From the NCBI GenBank assembly GCA_028679185.1, contig JAJRBZ010000009.1, forward strand, positions 1 to 38,495: 38,495 nt of DNA, read 5' to 3'. This stretch comes from Methanoregula sp. (lineage in GTDB: Archaea; Halobacteriota; Methanomicrobia; Methanomicrobiales; Methanospirillaceae). Below are positions 7,801 through 15,633 of the stretch, piece by piece. The notes below the pieces were generated by a model, which saw only the letters and a list, made by a program, of their open reading frames with translations, ran no database searches and had not been told where the DNA came from. The number at the start of each line of letters is the position of its first letter. Positions within the stretch are counted from its first letter, which is position 1. The translations under genes were made by a program, and so were the position numbers.

Positions 7801-8360
7801 ATGATACTGGCATCAGATACGCACTGCAACCAGCCGGATGCGCCGATTATTGCAAAAATCGGCGGGAGCCTGTTTCACCGTATTCCTGATTTAGTACCGG
7901 TCTTTGTGCATCGGAACGACCGGTGTTAATAATCCCCAGGGGAGGGCCGTTTGCTGATGCGGTGCGACAGTGCAATGTCAATGACGATACGGCGCACTGG
8001 ATGGCAGTTGCGGCAATGGATCAGTATGGCTTGTATATCGCATCGCATGGCATTCCGACAACAACAGAAATGGCGAATCCAAAAAAAACGACATTTTTTC
8101 TTCCTTACGGGTACGTTATGCTGAATGATGTGCTGCCCCACACGTGGGACGTGACCTCCGATACGATCGCTGCGTGGGTGGCAGGCCGCCTTCATCTCGA
8201 TCTTCTCCTCCTCAAATCTGTTGATGGCATTTTCCTCAACGGGATCCTCCAGAACCAGGTGCACGGGCCGGTTGAATCGGATGTAACCGATCCGTTTTTT
8301 ATCCCGTTTGTCGTAAAAAAACAGGATAAAAGCAACGATTATCAATGGATCACAACCTGA
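7801..8360 (+). pseudogene. mfnE: Frameshifted MfnE-like amino-acid-kinase-family protein (methanofuran pathway)
   Basis: MfnE phosphorylates (5-aminomethyl-furan-3-yl)methyl phosphate in methanofuran synthesis. The segment 7801-7908 encodes an N-terminus with PIIAKIGGSLFHRIPDLVP. In a different frame from about 7908 the reading resumes as ASERPVLIIPRGGPFADAV, then AHWMAVAAMDQYGLYIA, HTWDVTSDTIAAWVAGRL and KSVDGIF, matching the order of motifs in the family. A one-base deletion near 7905-7910 joins the two frames; as given, the first frame stops at 7929. The usual PGGG phosphate loop reads PRGG here, a second oddity. Methanofuran is essential for CO2-reducing methanogens, so a sequencing error or a second copy elsewhere are live alternatives to true decay. 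No slippery heptamer is visible. Confidence 0.75.
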
Positions 8361-8381
8361 TCGGGTGGAAAAATACCTGAA

Positions 8382-8397
8382 GGGGAGCCTGGTCCCC
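8382..8397 (+). terminator. GC hairpin after the kinase gene
   Basis: GGGGA-GCCTGG-TCCCC forms a 5-bp GC stem with a 6-nt loop, 22 nt after the kinase stop and before the TATA-like GTTTTAAAATG (about 8418-8428) of the next operon. No T-tract follows, so it is either a 3'-end stabiliser or chance. Confidence 0.3.
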
Positions 8398-8470
8398 CGT
8401 ACTGAGATTGGTACAACGTTTTAAAATGTTCTAAGAGAGATACTATAGGAATCCTTGGAGGAGCACAATA

Positions 8471-8632
8471 ATGTCAGATAAGAAATGTACATCCTGCAAT
8501 GCCCCGCTTGCAAAAGAGGGCGCAACGGAATTCGGATGCCCTGCATGTGGCGTTGAGATCAGACGGTGTTACCGGTGCAGGGAGCAGAGTATACCCTATT
8601 TCTGCCCAAAATGTGGATTCGGGGGACCGTAA
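8471..8632 (+). CDS. Zinc-ribbon mini-protein (HVO_2753/COG2888-like)
   Basis: A 53-aa protein with four CxxC pairs: CTSC (6-9), CPAC (23-26), CYRC (33-36) and CPKC (45-48). That is enough for two zinc ribbons. This arrangement is characteristic of the archaeal zinc-ribbon family annotated as RNA-binding with a role in translation (COG2888). The start is fixed by a strong GGAGG 8-12 nt upstream. It lies 3 nt before the aEF-1-beta gene in the same direction, so the two form a translation-related operon, as often seen in archaea. Confidence 0.88.
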   Translation: MSDKKCTSCNAPLAKEGATEFGCPACGVEIRRCYRCREQSIPYFCPKCGFGGP

Positions 8633-8635
8633 CAC

Positions 8636-8893
8636 ATGGGTAGTGTAGCAGTAATTGTCAGGGTTATGCCCGAATCACCGGACGTGAACCTTGAACAATT
8701 GAAAAAAGCTCTAAAACAAACGCTGCCAGGAATTCAGGAAATACAGGAAGAGCCGATCGGTTTTGGTTTAAAGGCTCTTAAACTTGTGGCAGTTGTCAAT
8801 GACTCCGGCGGGGAAACCGATGCAGTTGAGAAGTCCCTGAGCGGAGTTCCTGGTGTCGAACGGGCAGAAATTGTTGAAGTGACACTGACCTGA
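8636..8893 (+). CDS. ef1b: Translation elongation factor aEF-1-beta
   Basis: An 85-aa guanine-nucleotide exchange factor for aEF-1-alpha. The length and the ferredoxin-like fold pattern match the archaeal family: VAVIVRVMPESPDVNLEQL at the N-terminus, then EEPIGFGLKALKLVAVV and a C-terminal VPGVERAEIVEVTLT. It follows the zinc-ribbon gene with a 3-nt gap, so translational coupling is likely. The downstream gene (malate dehydrogenase) converges on it with a 25-nt gap. Confidence 0.95.
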   Translation: MGSVAVIVRVMPESPDVNLEQLKKALKQTLPGIQEIQEEPIGFGLKALKLVAVVNDSGGETDAVEKSLSGVPGVERAEIVEVTLT

Positions 8894-8918
8894 TTTCAGG
8901 AAACATGGTCCTTTTTAA

Positions 8919-9872
8919 TTATTCCGTACAATTTGCGAGAACTTTTCTCGTGATAGTCCGGATTTTTTCGACCGATTTGCGGAATTCCATCACTTCGGAT
9001 TCATCGATCCTGATAGAAATCGGGAACACCCCGTTGCGATTTATCCGTGCCGGTATACCGATACAGATATCACCTTTACCGATACCATGGATCTCGCTTT
9101 TTATATAAGCTGAAACGGTAAGTATCCGGTTTTCATCGCCGAGAACCGTCTTCACCAGCGAGGCAATTGCTTCTCCTGGTCCGTAAACGGTAGATCCCTT
9201 ATCCTTAATGATGAGGTTTCCGCTGCTCTTTACTGATTCAATGATCTCGTTTACGGGGAGCTGTGAAAACGCGGGCAGGTTGGAGATCTTGATACCGCCA
9301 ATTGTCGTTGCTGACCACAGGGGTACCATGCTTTCGCCATGTTCCCCGATAATCCGTGTGTGTACCTCGCTGACGTGGACTTTGAAATAAGCAGCAATAA
9401 GGGATTTTAAACGCATTGAATCAAGATGCGTTCCAAGGCCGAATACCTGGCTGGGCTTAAGGCCGGACTTTTTCAGAACAACACAGGTCATCACATCGAC
9501 AGGATTGGTCACAACAAGAATCTTGGTTTCCGGTGCGATGACGCCAATAGTCCGCGCAATCGGAGCGAGAAGCTTCGCATTTTCCCGTGCAAGATCAAGG
9601 CGGTCCTGTCCGGGATTACGCGGAATGCCGGCAGAAATTATGATGATATCGGAGCCGGTGGCATCTTTTAAGTTTGTTGTCCACGAGATCTTGATATCTC
9701 TGCCCCGTGCAGCGAACGAATCGATAAAATCCTGGGTAATTCCACGGAGAAGAGCCTCACGTCCTTCCCGCCCGTAGAGAAGGATTTCACGGACATGGGG
9801 GTTTGACGAGATGGCGTAGGTTGCAAAAGCACCTACATTGCCGGTTGCGCCGATAATAGTTACTTTAGACAT
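8919..9872 (-). CDS. mdh: Malate dehydrogenase (archaeal LDH-like type)
   Basis: NAD(P)-dependent interconversion of malate and oxaloacetate, probably in the partial reductive TCA branch of methanogens. 317 aa, normal length. The Rossmann motif GATGNVGAF is at residues 8-16. PRNPGQDRLDLARENAKL carries the mobile-loop arginine, NPVDVMTC holds the conserved Asn, and IIGEHGES holds the catalytic His. LDSMRLKSLIA is the substrate-side Arg region. The start lies only about 10 nt beyond the predicted 3' end of the SRP RNA on the same strand, with no Shine-Dalgarno. Either the gene is read through from the SRP promoter or its own promoter lies inside the RNA gene. Confidence 0.93.
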   Translation of the reverse strand: MSKVTIIGATGNVGAFATYAISSNPHVREILLYGREGREALLRGITQDFIDSFAARGRDIKISWTTNLKDATGSDIIIISAGIPRNPGQDRLDLARENAKLLAPIARTIGVIAPETKILVVTNPVDVMTCVVLKKSGLKPSQVFGLGTHLDSMRLKSLIAAYFKVHVSEVHTRIIGEHGESMVPLWSATTIGGIKISNLPAFSQLPVNEIIESVKSSGNLIIKDKGSTVYGPGEAIASLVKTVLGDENRILTVSAYIKSEIHGIGKGDICIGIPARINRNGVFPISIRIDESEVMEFRKSVEKIRTITRKVLANCTE

Positions 9873-9882
9873 GATAATCGTA

Positions 9883-10193
9883 ATGGGGACGTGTTATCGG
9901 TCGACTGTACGTTACTGCGTTTGCCAAAGTATTCATCCTCCGCCCCGATACCCCATGGGCGCCAAATGTCTACAGTAAGTCTGCTCCCTTCCGGGCCTGA
10001 ACCGGTCCCCGCAGCGACAGGTCGTTATTCCCTCCGGAATATTAATACCTGGCCATCGACCTCATGGGACGAGGTTTCACAGTCAGAACACACAGGTTCC
10101 CGCAGGCCGTTGCAGCCTTCGTCAAACTTCGCCCCCCGCGTACCGACGGTTTCAGGTTACAGGTGACGCCGAACCACCCGGGCTAGTCCCCAT
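9883..10193 (-). ncRNA. SRP (7S) RNA, archaeal type
   Basis: About 311 nt on the minus strand. Helix 1 closes perfectly: ATGGGGAC (minus 10193-10186) pairs with GTCCCCAT (minus 9890-9883), marking both ends. The 5' Alu domain has the conserved GGTTCGGCGTCACC...TGTAACC loop region (about 10157-10178). Helix 8 of the S domain carries the universal SRP54-binding core GGTTCAGGCCCGGAAGGGAG (about 9984-10003). A TATA-like TTTATTGA at about 10212-10219 lies 20-25 nt upstream of the 5' end. The exact ends are inferred from helix 1. Confidence 0.93.
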
Positions 10194-10211
10194 ATACCTT
10201 TGTGCACTAGT

Positions 10212-10219
10212 CAATAAAT
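10212..10219 (-). promoter_or_regulatory. TATA box of the SRP RNA gene
   Basis: The minus strand reads GGATTTATTGACTAG here, centred about 22-25 nt before the helix 1-defined 5' end (10193). This is the standard archaeal TATA-to-start distance. Confidence 0.5.
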
Positions 10220-10282
10220 CCTTTTTACCCGCTGTCAGGATCGCAATCCCTGAGTATTCCTTTTTGAGCCCATGGTACTTTT

Positions 10283-11314
10283 TTAGGGAACGAAAACCTC
10301 CCCGCCAACTATTTTGAGCCATTCATCCCTGAATTGTTGAATGGCGGCCGTATCGTTTTTATCGAAAATATCAAGTGCGGTTACAGGATTACTTCCCGGG
10401 GATATTACACCGGATAATTTATGAAAATCTCCCTGATATACCTCGATAACCTGCTCTCCGGTTGTTTCTGCAATTTTTATCTGGTCTGTCATTACCGGAT
10501 GTTTCTGCAGATCCTGCAACTGTTCAAAGATTTTAACCCGGCGGATATTGAGATAATCCCGGTTTACTTCAAGATTGAATGCCGACCAGAATGCCGATGC
10601 ATACCAGGCATCATTCATCACGACATGGGGTACGCCAAGGCATGCTGCAGCGACACCGAGTGTTCCCACCCCGGAACACGCGTCAACAAAAAAGCTGACC
10701 GGTGGTTGCCCCACATGCTGGTCGACCGCGCGGATCTTCGGGTAACCCGGGCGCGGGAACTCAATATGAATGAGTGACTGCTGTTTGTATATCACGATAG
10801 GACCCGTCCGTAGCGGATATATATCAGCCCGTACATCGCATCCTGCAAGAAGTTCATAGACTTTGGGAACTGTATGAAGGTCGGGATTCGTGATGCCAGG
10901 TACAAAATCGTCTTTCTTTACGATACCACGCAGTTCGGGAACTTCAGAAAAAAGACGCTCTGCAGTCTTTTTTGAGGCTCTTGTCGTCAGCAGAACAAGC
11001 GATCTGTCAGGCAGGAACGGCGGCCGGTCCATGGCAAATCCGGGATGCACAAGGGGAGTTCCCACCGCTATAAGAGGGTCCGTCCGGGTCAGATCCCCTT
11101 CTTCAGTCATGATGACATACATGTGGGCAAATACTTCATCGATGAATCGTTTTCCACACGAGCAGGGTTGTTGATATATCAGAGCAGGCAACGGGGAACG
11201 TTTGTCAAGGTTCCGCATACTGCAGTCTGCACAGGGAAGAAAAATGGTCGGAAGTGCGGCAAGAAGGTTTTTTACCGAAGTGATACAGTCCATCTCGCAC
11301 ACAGGACACTTCAT
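10283..11314 (-). CDS. Zinc-ribbon plus SAM-methyltransferase-like protein, function unknown
   Basis: 343 aa. The N-terminus begins MKCPVCEMDC with further Cys pairs CADC (29-32) and CSCG (about 51-54), suggesting one or two zinc sites. The middle (about 60-190) is not recognised. From about residue 208 a Rossmann-type motif I, FFVDACSGVGTLGVAAACLG, is followed by VVMNDAWYASAFWSAFNLEVN, in which an acidic residue would bind the ribose of SAM. LDIFDKND near the C-terminus could be a later strand. It reads like a methanogen-specific class I methyltransferase with an unknown protein or RNA target. The start ATG is unambiguous (MKCPVC). It is transcribed alone, downstream of two tRNAs on the same strand. 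Confidence 0.75.
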   Translation of the reverse strand: MKCPVCEMDCITSVKNLLAALPTIFLPCADCSMRNLDKRSPLPALIYQQPCSCGKRFIDEVFAHMYVIMTEEGDLTRTDPLIAVGTPLVHPGFAMDRPPFLPDRSLVLLTTRASKKTAERLFSEVPELRGIVKKDDFVPGITNPDLHTVPKVYELLAGCDVRADIYPLRTGPIVIYKQQSLIHIEFPRPGYPKIRAVDQHVGQPPVSFFVDACSGVGTLGVAAACLGVPHVVMNDAWYASAFWSAFNLEVNRDYLNIRRVKIFEQLQDLQKHPVMTDQIKIAETTGEQVIEVYQGDFHKLSGVISPGSNPVTALDIFDKNDTAAIQQFRDEWLKIVGGEVFVP

Positions 11315-11415
11315 GTTGCTTGGGTATGATTGTTCAGGGATAGAAAGTTTTTCAATCAGCCACGACGCAGAGGAATTACACCTGAATCTTTAAAAAATAC
11401 CTGCAGCAAAAAGGA

Positions 11416-11490
11416 TGGGCCCGATGCGATTCGAACGCATGACCGCCCGGTTATGAGCCGGGCGCTCTAACCGGACTGAGCTACGGGCCC
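11416..11490 (-). tRNA. tRNA with CAT anticodon, probably tRNA-Ile2 (AUA-decoding)
   Basis: A 75-nt cloverleaf with acceptor GGGCCCG/CGGGCCC, discriminator A, anticodon loop CTCATAA (CAT) and T-loop TTCGAATC. CAT could mean elongator Met, or Ile2 with a modified C34 (agmatidine). The acceptor stem, anticodon stem CCCGG/CCGGG and T-loop are the same as in tRNA-Ile(GAT) at 45-118, which favours Ile2. The Met alternative cannot be excluded without comparing other CAT tRNAs. It lies 5 nt after tRNA-Asn in the same transcript. Confidence 0.93.
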
Positions 11491-11495
11491 ATAAA

Positions 11496-11568
11496 CGCCC
11501 CCCACAGGGCTCGAACCTGTGACATTCGGATTAACAGTCCGACACTCTACCAACTGAGTTAGGGAGGC
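11496..11568 (-). tRNA. tRNA-Asn (anticodon GTT)
   Basis: A 73-nt cloverleaf. The acceptor GCCTCCC pairs with GGGGGGC (one T-G wobble) and the discriminator is G, as expected for Asn. The anticodon loop CTGTTAA gives GTT. The T-loop is TTCGAGCC. It is the promoter-proximal member of a two-tRNA unit. Confidence 0.95.
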
Positions 11569-11603
11569 AATCTCAATGCGTCTTAATAGATTCTTTGTGA
11601 GTG

Positions 11604-11612
11604 CTTTTAAAG
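11604..11612 (-). promoter_or_regulatory. TATA box for the tRNA-Asn/tRNA(CAT) unit
   Basis: The minus strand reads CCTTTAAAAGCAC, a good archaeal TATA box. It would start transcription near 11582, about 14 nt before the tRNA-Asn 5' end. Confidence 0.45.
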
Positions 11613-11694
11613 GTAACTATGGATTCATCGGTTCTTTTTTCAGGGGTTGGATATCAGGCCAAAGATGATCTGAAAGATGCGGCCAAGGGTCACG

Positions 11695-11979
11695 TTACTC
11701 CCGCTTCATCATTTCAAGCAGGTGCACAAGCTCATCCAGGTCAACATTGAGATGAGCAAACAATTCTTCAGTCAGGGCAGTTGCAACAGCCCCATCGGTA
11801 GATGCACGGATATAACCAAGCTGTTCCAGAATATGCAGGGAATAACGGATCCGGTGGGAGGGCAGGTTGAGCAGCTCGGCAAGTTTCATGATGCCAATCG
11901 GCTGGTGATCTGCCACCGCTCTTGCCACATCAATATGCCGGCTGAGGAGTTCAATCTCATCTTTCATTTTTTTCAACAT
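11695..11979 (-). CDS. Small winged-helix regulator
   Basis: 94 aa. After a short helix (MLKKMKDEIELLSRH) comes an HTH at about residues 28-55 (IGIMKLAELLNLPSHRIRYS), then LHILEQLGYIRASTDGAVATALTEEL, a typical wing plus a dimerisation helix. I see no ligand-binding domain. The start at 11979 has an AGGG site about 9 nt upstream; ATG 11967 is an alternative. It follows the small membrane protein gene by 27 nt in the same direction, so the two are likely co-transcribed and may be functionally linked (inference). Confidence 0.8.
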   Translation of the reverse strand: MLKKMKDEIELLSRHIDVARAVADHQPIGIMKLAELLNLPSHRIRYSLHILEQLGYIRASTDGAVATALTEELFAHLNVDLDELVHLLEMMKRE

Positions 11980-12006
11980 GCTGCTACCCTGGACAACCGT
12001 AAGGTG

Positions 12007-12255
12007 CTATCTATCTTTACCCGTATCCGCATGCTCTTGAAGCCATGTTTTTGTTTTCTTGTATCTGTTAAAAAAATCCCAGGAAATGATAATGGCAAGT
12101 ATCAGTATGCCAGTAGTCAACGGTACGGTATACGGTGAGTGAACAATGAAAAAAACAATTCCGGATACGGCTACGAGAAACATAATGATGTTTAGCTGGA
12201 TCGTAAGCTTGTAAAATTTCCATTTGAACCGGGTTTTTGCATCTTCATCCATCAC
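12007..12255 (-). CDS. Small two-helix membrane protein
   Basis: 82 aa, function not recognised. Charged ends flank two hydrophobic helices at about residues 20-39 (IQLNIIMFLVAVSGIVFFIV) and 43-60 (VPLTTGILILAIIISWDF). A basic tail NRYKKTKTWLQEH follows, suggesting both termini are cytoplasmic. The start is one of two consecutive ATGs. It is the first gene of a two-gene unit with the winged-helix regulator and is divergent from the M24 peptidase gene 57 nt away. It could be a partner of the regulator; the sequence does not say more. Confidence 0.7.
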   Translation of the reverse strand: MMDEDAKTRFKWKFYKLTIQLNIIMFLVAVSGIVFFIVHSPYTVPLTTGILILAIIISWDFFNRYKKTKTWLQEHADTGKDR

Positions 12256-12312
12256 ACGTACATCAACTCTGAAATAAAAGTACTTGACGTTTAACTACAT
12301 ATAGGATGAGAG

Positions 12313-13440
12313 ATGGACCCACTTTCAGACGCAGTCAAAAAAAGCGGTGCTGATGCCTACGTCGCATATGCATCGTCACGTGATGCCGATATGAGGTATC
12401 TTACGCATTTTACGACGAGCGATCCCTTTGTTTTTTTCAAAAAGCCCAAAGAGCGTGGTGTTATTGTTGTATCCCAGATGGAGACCGGGCGCGCATCGCG
12501 TGAGGCTTCCGCTGCGGTCATGACCAGGACACAGGCCGGGTTTCCGGATATTCTGAAAAAAGAAAAAGATCCGTACCGTGCAATAGCAGCGATGATTGCC
12601 GGACTCGTTGGGAAAAAAATCCTCATCCCGCCAAATTTCCCGGTCGCACTGGCAAATGCCCTGAGTGAACACTGTTTCCTGACCGTGGACACAGGAACGG
12701 TCATGGAAATGCGGTCAAAGAAAAGCAGACAAGAAATCCTTGTGATGAAACATGTGCAAAAAGTAACACAGAAATCGATGGGGCTTGCAGTCTCATTAAT
12801 CAGGAGTGCATCGGTAAAAAAAGGAATTCTCCATATCGACAGACAACCCCTGACTGCAGAATATGTTAAATACTCCATGCACTGCCTGCTCCTCGAGCAT
12901 GGGTGCAGCGCAGTGGATACTATTGTTTCATGCGGGGAGGAGACTGCGATACCCCACATGACCGGGACAGGGCCGCTCAGGTCAGATGAACCCATTGTCA
13001 TTGACCTTTTTCCGGTGGAAGAGAAATCAGGATACTATGCGGATATGACCCGGACTGTTGTCAAAGGGGAACCTTCGACAGATATCCTTGCCATGTACGA
13101 TGCTCTCCGCCAGGCAAAACAGCTCGGTATCTCCCGGGTGAAGGCAGGAGTACCGGGCTCTGATGTCCACCAGTCGGTCGTTGACTTTTTCAAAGACCTC
13201 GGCTATGAGAGCAATACCTCCGGTTTTGTGCACAATCTCGGCCATGGCGTGGGACTGCAGGTACACGAGCTTCCAACGGTCGGACCAGCCGGAAAATCAC
13301 TTGTATCCGGCAACGTTATCACGATTGAGCCTGGTCTTTACTATCCCGGCAAAGGGGGGGTGCGCCTTGAGGACATTGGCTTGGTCACCGCAAAAGGATT
13401 TGAAAAATTCACGGTATTTCCTGAGGACCTGATCGTATGA
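12313..13440 (+). CDS. M24-family Xaa-Pro aminopeptidase/dipeptidase
   Basis: 375 aa with a creatinase-like N-terminal domain (about 1-135) and a pita-bread catalytic domain (about 136-375). The five dinuclear-metal ligands are visible in order: D in IVIDLF, D in YYADMTRT, H in HNLGHGVGLQVHE, E in TIEPGLYYPG and E in VRLEDIG. It should therefore be active, cleaving N-terminal residues before proline. The last four bases overlap the start of the methionine aminopeptidase gene (ATGA at 13437), so the two peptidases are translationally coupled. Substrate preference (PepP or PepQ type) cannot be settled by eye. Confidence 0.9.
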   Translation: MDPLSDAVKKSGADAYVAYASSRDADMRYLTHFTTSDPFVFFKKPKERGVIVVSQMETGRASREASAAVMTRTQAGFPDILKKEKDPYRAIAAMIAGLVGKKILIPPNFPVALANALSEHCFLTVDTGTVMEMRSKKSRQEILVMKHVQKVTQKSMGLAVSLIRSASVKKGILHIDRQPLTAEYVKYSMHCLLLEHGCSAVDTIVSCGEETAIPHMTGTGPLRSDEPIVIDLFPVEEKSGYYADMTRTVVKGEPSTDILAMYDALRQAKQLGISRVKAGVPGSDVHQSVVDFFKDLGYESNTSGFVHNLGHGVGLQVHELPTVGPAGKSLVSGNVITIEPGLYYPGKGGVRLEDIGLVTAKGFEKFTVFPEDLIV

Positions 13441-14318
13441 AAGATGAGATTTTCGATACATATCGTAATGCCGGAGAAATTGCTGCAAAAATCCTGCACC
13501 GGAGTGCACGGGAAATCCGTGAGGGTGTTTCCTATCTTGACGTTGTGGAATCCATTGAAGTTCAGGTAAGAGAAGAGGGGGCTGCACTCGCGTTTCCTCT
13601 CAACCTTTCCTTAAATGAAGATGCGGCACACGACACTGCATCTGCAGGAGACGTCCGGGTATTTTCCCGGGGTGATGTGGCAAAACTGGATCTTGGTGTC
13701 CATATAGACGGGTATATCGCTGATACTGCAACCACCATTGATCTTGGAAACAACTCACTCCTCCTTGAGGCTTCCCGGCAGGCACTTGAGGCTGCAATAA
13801 AAGCGGTCCGCCCGGGAGCGACTGCCGGAGAGATCGGGGGAGCAGTCCAGAAGGAGATTGAGGATCGGGGTTACCGCCCGATAGCAAACCTTACCGGGCA
13901 TGGACTTGACCAGTATATTCTCCACCGCCCCCCCACCATTCCCAATGTGGGTGTGACCGGAGGTGTTGTTCTCGAGGAGGGTATGGTATTTGCCATTGAA
14001 CCCTTCGCGACAACTGGGAGCGGGCATGTCGGGGAAAAGACGCGCAGGGAAATCTATTCGCAGGTTTCACAAAAACCCGTCCGTATCCCTGCAGCACGTA
14101 CTATCCTGAAAAAGGTAAAGGATCGCCACGGGCTCCCGTTTGCCCGCCGCTGGCTTAATGAGAAAAAACTGGATATCACTCTGCCGGCACTTGTCAGATC
14201 ACAGGTACTTCATGTATATCCGGTCCTTTCCGATATTGCAGGATCTCTGGTTTCCCAGCATGAGCATACCGTGATCGTGACCAGCGATGGCTGCATCGTC
14301 ACTACCCGCTCTAGATAG
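13437..14318 (+). CDS. map: Methionine aminopeptidase, type II
   Basis: Removes N-terminal methionine from nascent proteins. 293 aa, the archaeal type II length, with the helical insertion at about 190-250 that separates the type II catalytic domain. The metal ligands are readable: D in KLDLGVHIDGYIADTATTI (two Asp), H in NLTGHGLDQY, E in FAIEPFAT and E in QHEHTVIV. The substrate-binding His lies in NEDAAHDTA; this replaces the more usual AAHYTP but keeps the His. It overlaps the preceding M24 gene by 4 nt and starts a run ending in rpoL. Confidence 0.95.
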   Translation: MKDEIFDTYRNAGEIAAKILHRSAREIREGVSYLDVVESIEVQVREEGAALAFPLNLSLNEDAAHDTASAGDVRVFSRGDVAKLDLGVHIDGYIADTATTIDLGNNSLLLEASRQALEAAIKAVRPGATAGEIGGAVQKEIEDRGYRPIANLTGHGLDQYILHRPPTIPNVGVTGGVVLEEGMVFAIEPFATTGSGHVGEKTRREIYSQVSQKPVRIPAARTILKKVKDRHGLPFARRWLNEKKLDITLPALVRSQVLHVYPVLSDIAGSLVSQHEHTVIVTSDGCIVTTRSR

Positions 14319-14357
14319 TTTTATTCATTCAGGAGATGAATAGATAAGGTTACAGCC

Positions 14358-15632
14358 ATGTCTGGAGATTCTGAAATCCTGCGCATCATGGAAGTTGTTC
14401 TGACCGCTGAAATATTCAACCAGAACCCCCAGCTTGATATCAATGATCTTACCCCGGCCTGCCGGGATATTTTTTCTATCACGACATCAGCAGATATCAA
14501 ACGGCCGGTACATGTCAGTGATGGTCTCATCAAGCGCTCGCTGGCCATTTCGGACGCCCACCAGATTATGTCTGCAAACCCGTTTGTTGCCTATGAGGAG
14601 TTCGGGCAGCGGATCCGTATCACCGCTCTTGAACCGGCAGCACAGTGGTTTTTAAAACAGGGTGGTAAACCTATTATTGAAAAAAATCCCGCGTTGGCAT
14701 TTTTCTTTGAAAATAACGATTCAACAGGAATTGACTACAGGAACGTCCGTGCAAAAAATCCGCCGTTTGAGGATACCAAGGCAAGCCTTGATGCACACGT
14801 TTCAAAACTGATTGGTGAAGACGAAAAACTCCGGAGCGCACTTGACCTTGTCATTCTCCTTGCCCCTGAAGAAGTGGAGCAGCAGATGGAAGACCTTGTC
14901 TGTACACCACAACAGACTGCAATTATCAATAAGATACAACTTGCAGTCAACCACCGTGAATTCCTCCACCGCCACAGGATCCATGAAGTTGGAAAACTCC
15001 TCTTTGTGGGCCCGCCAGGCACGGGAAAGACATCACTGGCCCTTGCCATGTCCCGGACCATGCACATGCCGGTTCTAGAAGTCAGGCTCTCGATGGTTAC
15101 ATCGCAGTATCTTGGGGAAACTTCGAAAAATATTGACCGCATCTTTGAATTAGCGAAAAAATTAGCACCATCCATACTGTTTATCGATGAATTCGATTTT
15201 GTGGCCAAGAGCCGTGTCGCTGATGACCATGGTGCGATGAAACGCGCAGTCAACGCCCTGTTAAAAAATATCGATAAGATCAACCTGGTAAAAAACAACG
15301 TGCTCCTGATTGGTGCAACCAATCATCCGCAGCTGCTTGATGAGGCAGCGTGGAGGAGATTTGATGAAGTCGTGGAATTCTCGCTTCCGAATGAAGAGAT
15401 GCGGAAGAATATTCTAATGAAGGTGACTTCATCCCTCCGGTGCACGCTCGATTACCAGCAGCTGGCTTCCAGGACAGACGGGTTTTCCGGTTCCGATCTC
15501 CGCATGTTGATCAAGGAGGCGCTTCTTTCTTCCCTCATGGCTAACCGGAAGACTATCGGCCCCGAAGATATTGAAAAAGGGATTAATATCGTGAAAAACC
15601 GCGATGCAATACGACACCTGACCTGGATTTAA
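14358..15632 (+). CDS. AAA ATPase with novel N-terminal domain
   Basis: 424 aa with one AAA module. The Walker A GPPGTGKTS lies at about residues 218-226, Walker B ILFIDEFDF at about 275-283, sensor 1 GATNHP at about 318-323 and the arginine-finger region AAWRRFDE at about 330-337. A C-terminal helical lid contains DGFSGSDLRMLIKEAL. The N-terminal 200 residues match no domain I know and probably form the substrate-recognition part. There is no second AAA module, no protease domain and no membrane segment, so it could be an unfoldase/remodelling ATPase or a proteasome-associated factor. It sits 39 nt after map and 1 nt before the MBL-fold gene. Confidence 0.85.
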   Translation: MSGDSEILRIMEVVLTAEIFNQNPQLDINDLTPACRDIFSITTSADIKRPVHVSDGLIKRSLAISDAHQIMSANPFVAYEEFGQRIRITALEPAAQWFLKQGGKPIIEKNPALAFFFENNDSTGIDYRNVRAKNPPFEDTKASLDAHVSKLIGEDEKLRSALDLVILLAPEEVEQQMEDLVCTPQQTAIINKIQLAVNHREFLHRHRIHEVGKLLFVGPPGTGKTSLALAMSRTMHMPVLEVRLSMVTSQYLGETSKNIDRIFELAKKLAPSILFIDEFDFVAKSRVADDHGAMKRAVNALLKNIDKINLVKNNVLLIGATNHPQLLDEAAWRRFDEVVEFSLPNEEMRKNILMKVTSSLRCTLDYQQLASRTDGFSGSDLRMLIKEALLSSLMANRKTIGPEDIEKGINIVKNRDAIRHLTWI

Positions 15633-15633
15633 C

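Noticed and set aside
12357-13001. A 214-codon open frame antisense to the M24 peptidase
   Set aside because: The sense strand has all catalytic residues; the antisense product is Ser/Thr/Arg-rich noise.
14735-15322. A 195-codon open frame antisense to the AAA ATPase
   Set aside because: It covers the Walker motifs of the true gene and has no independent promoter or motif.
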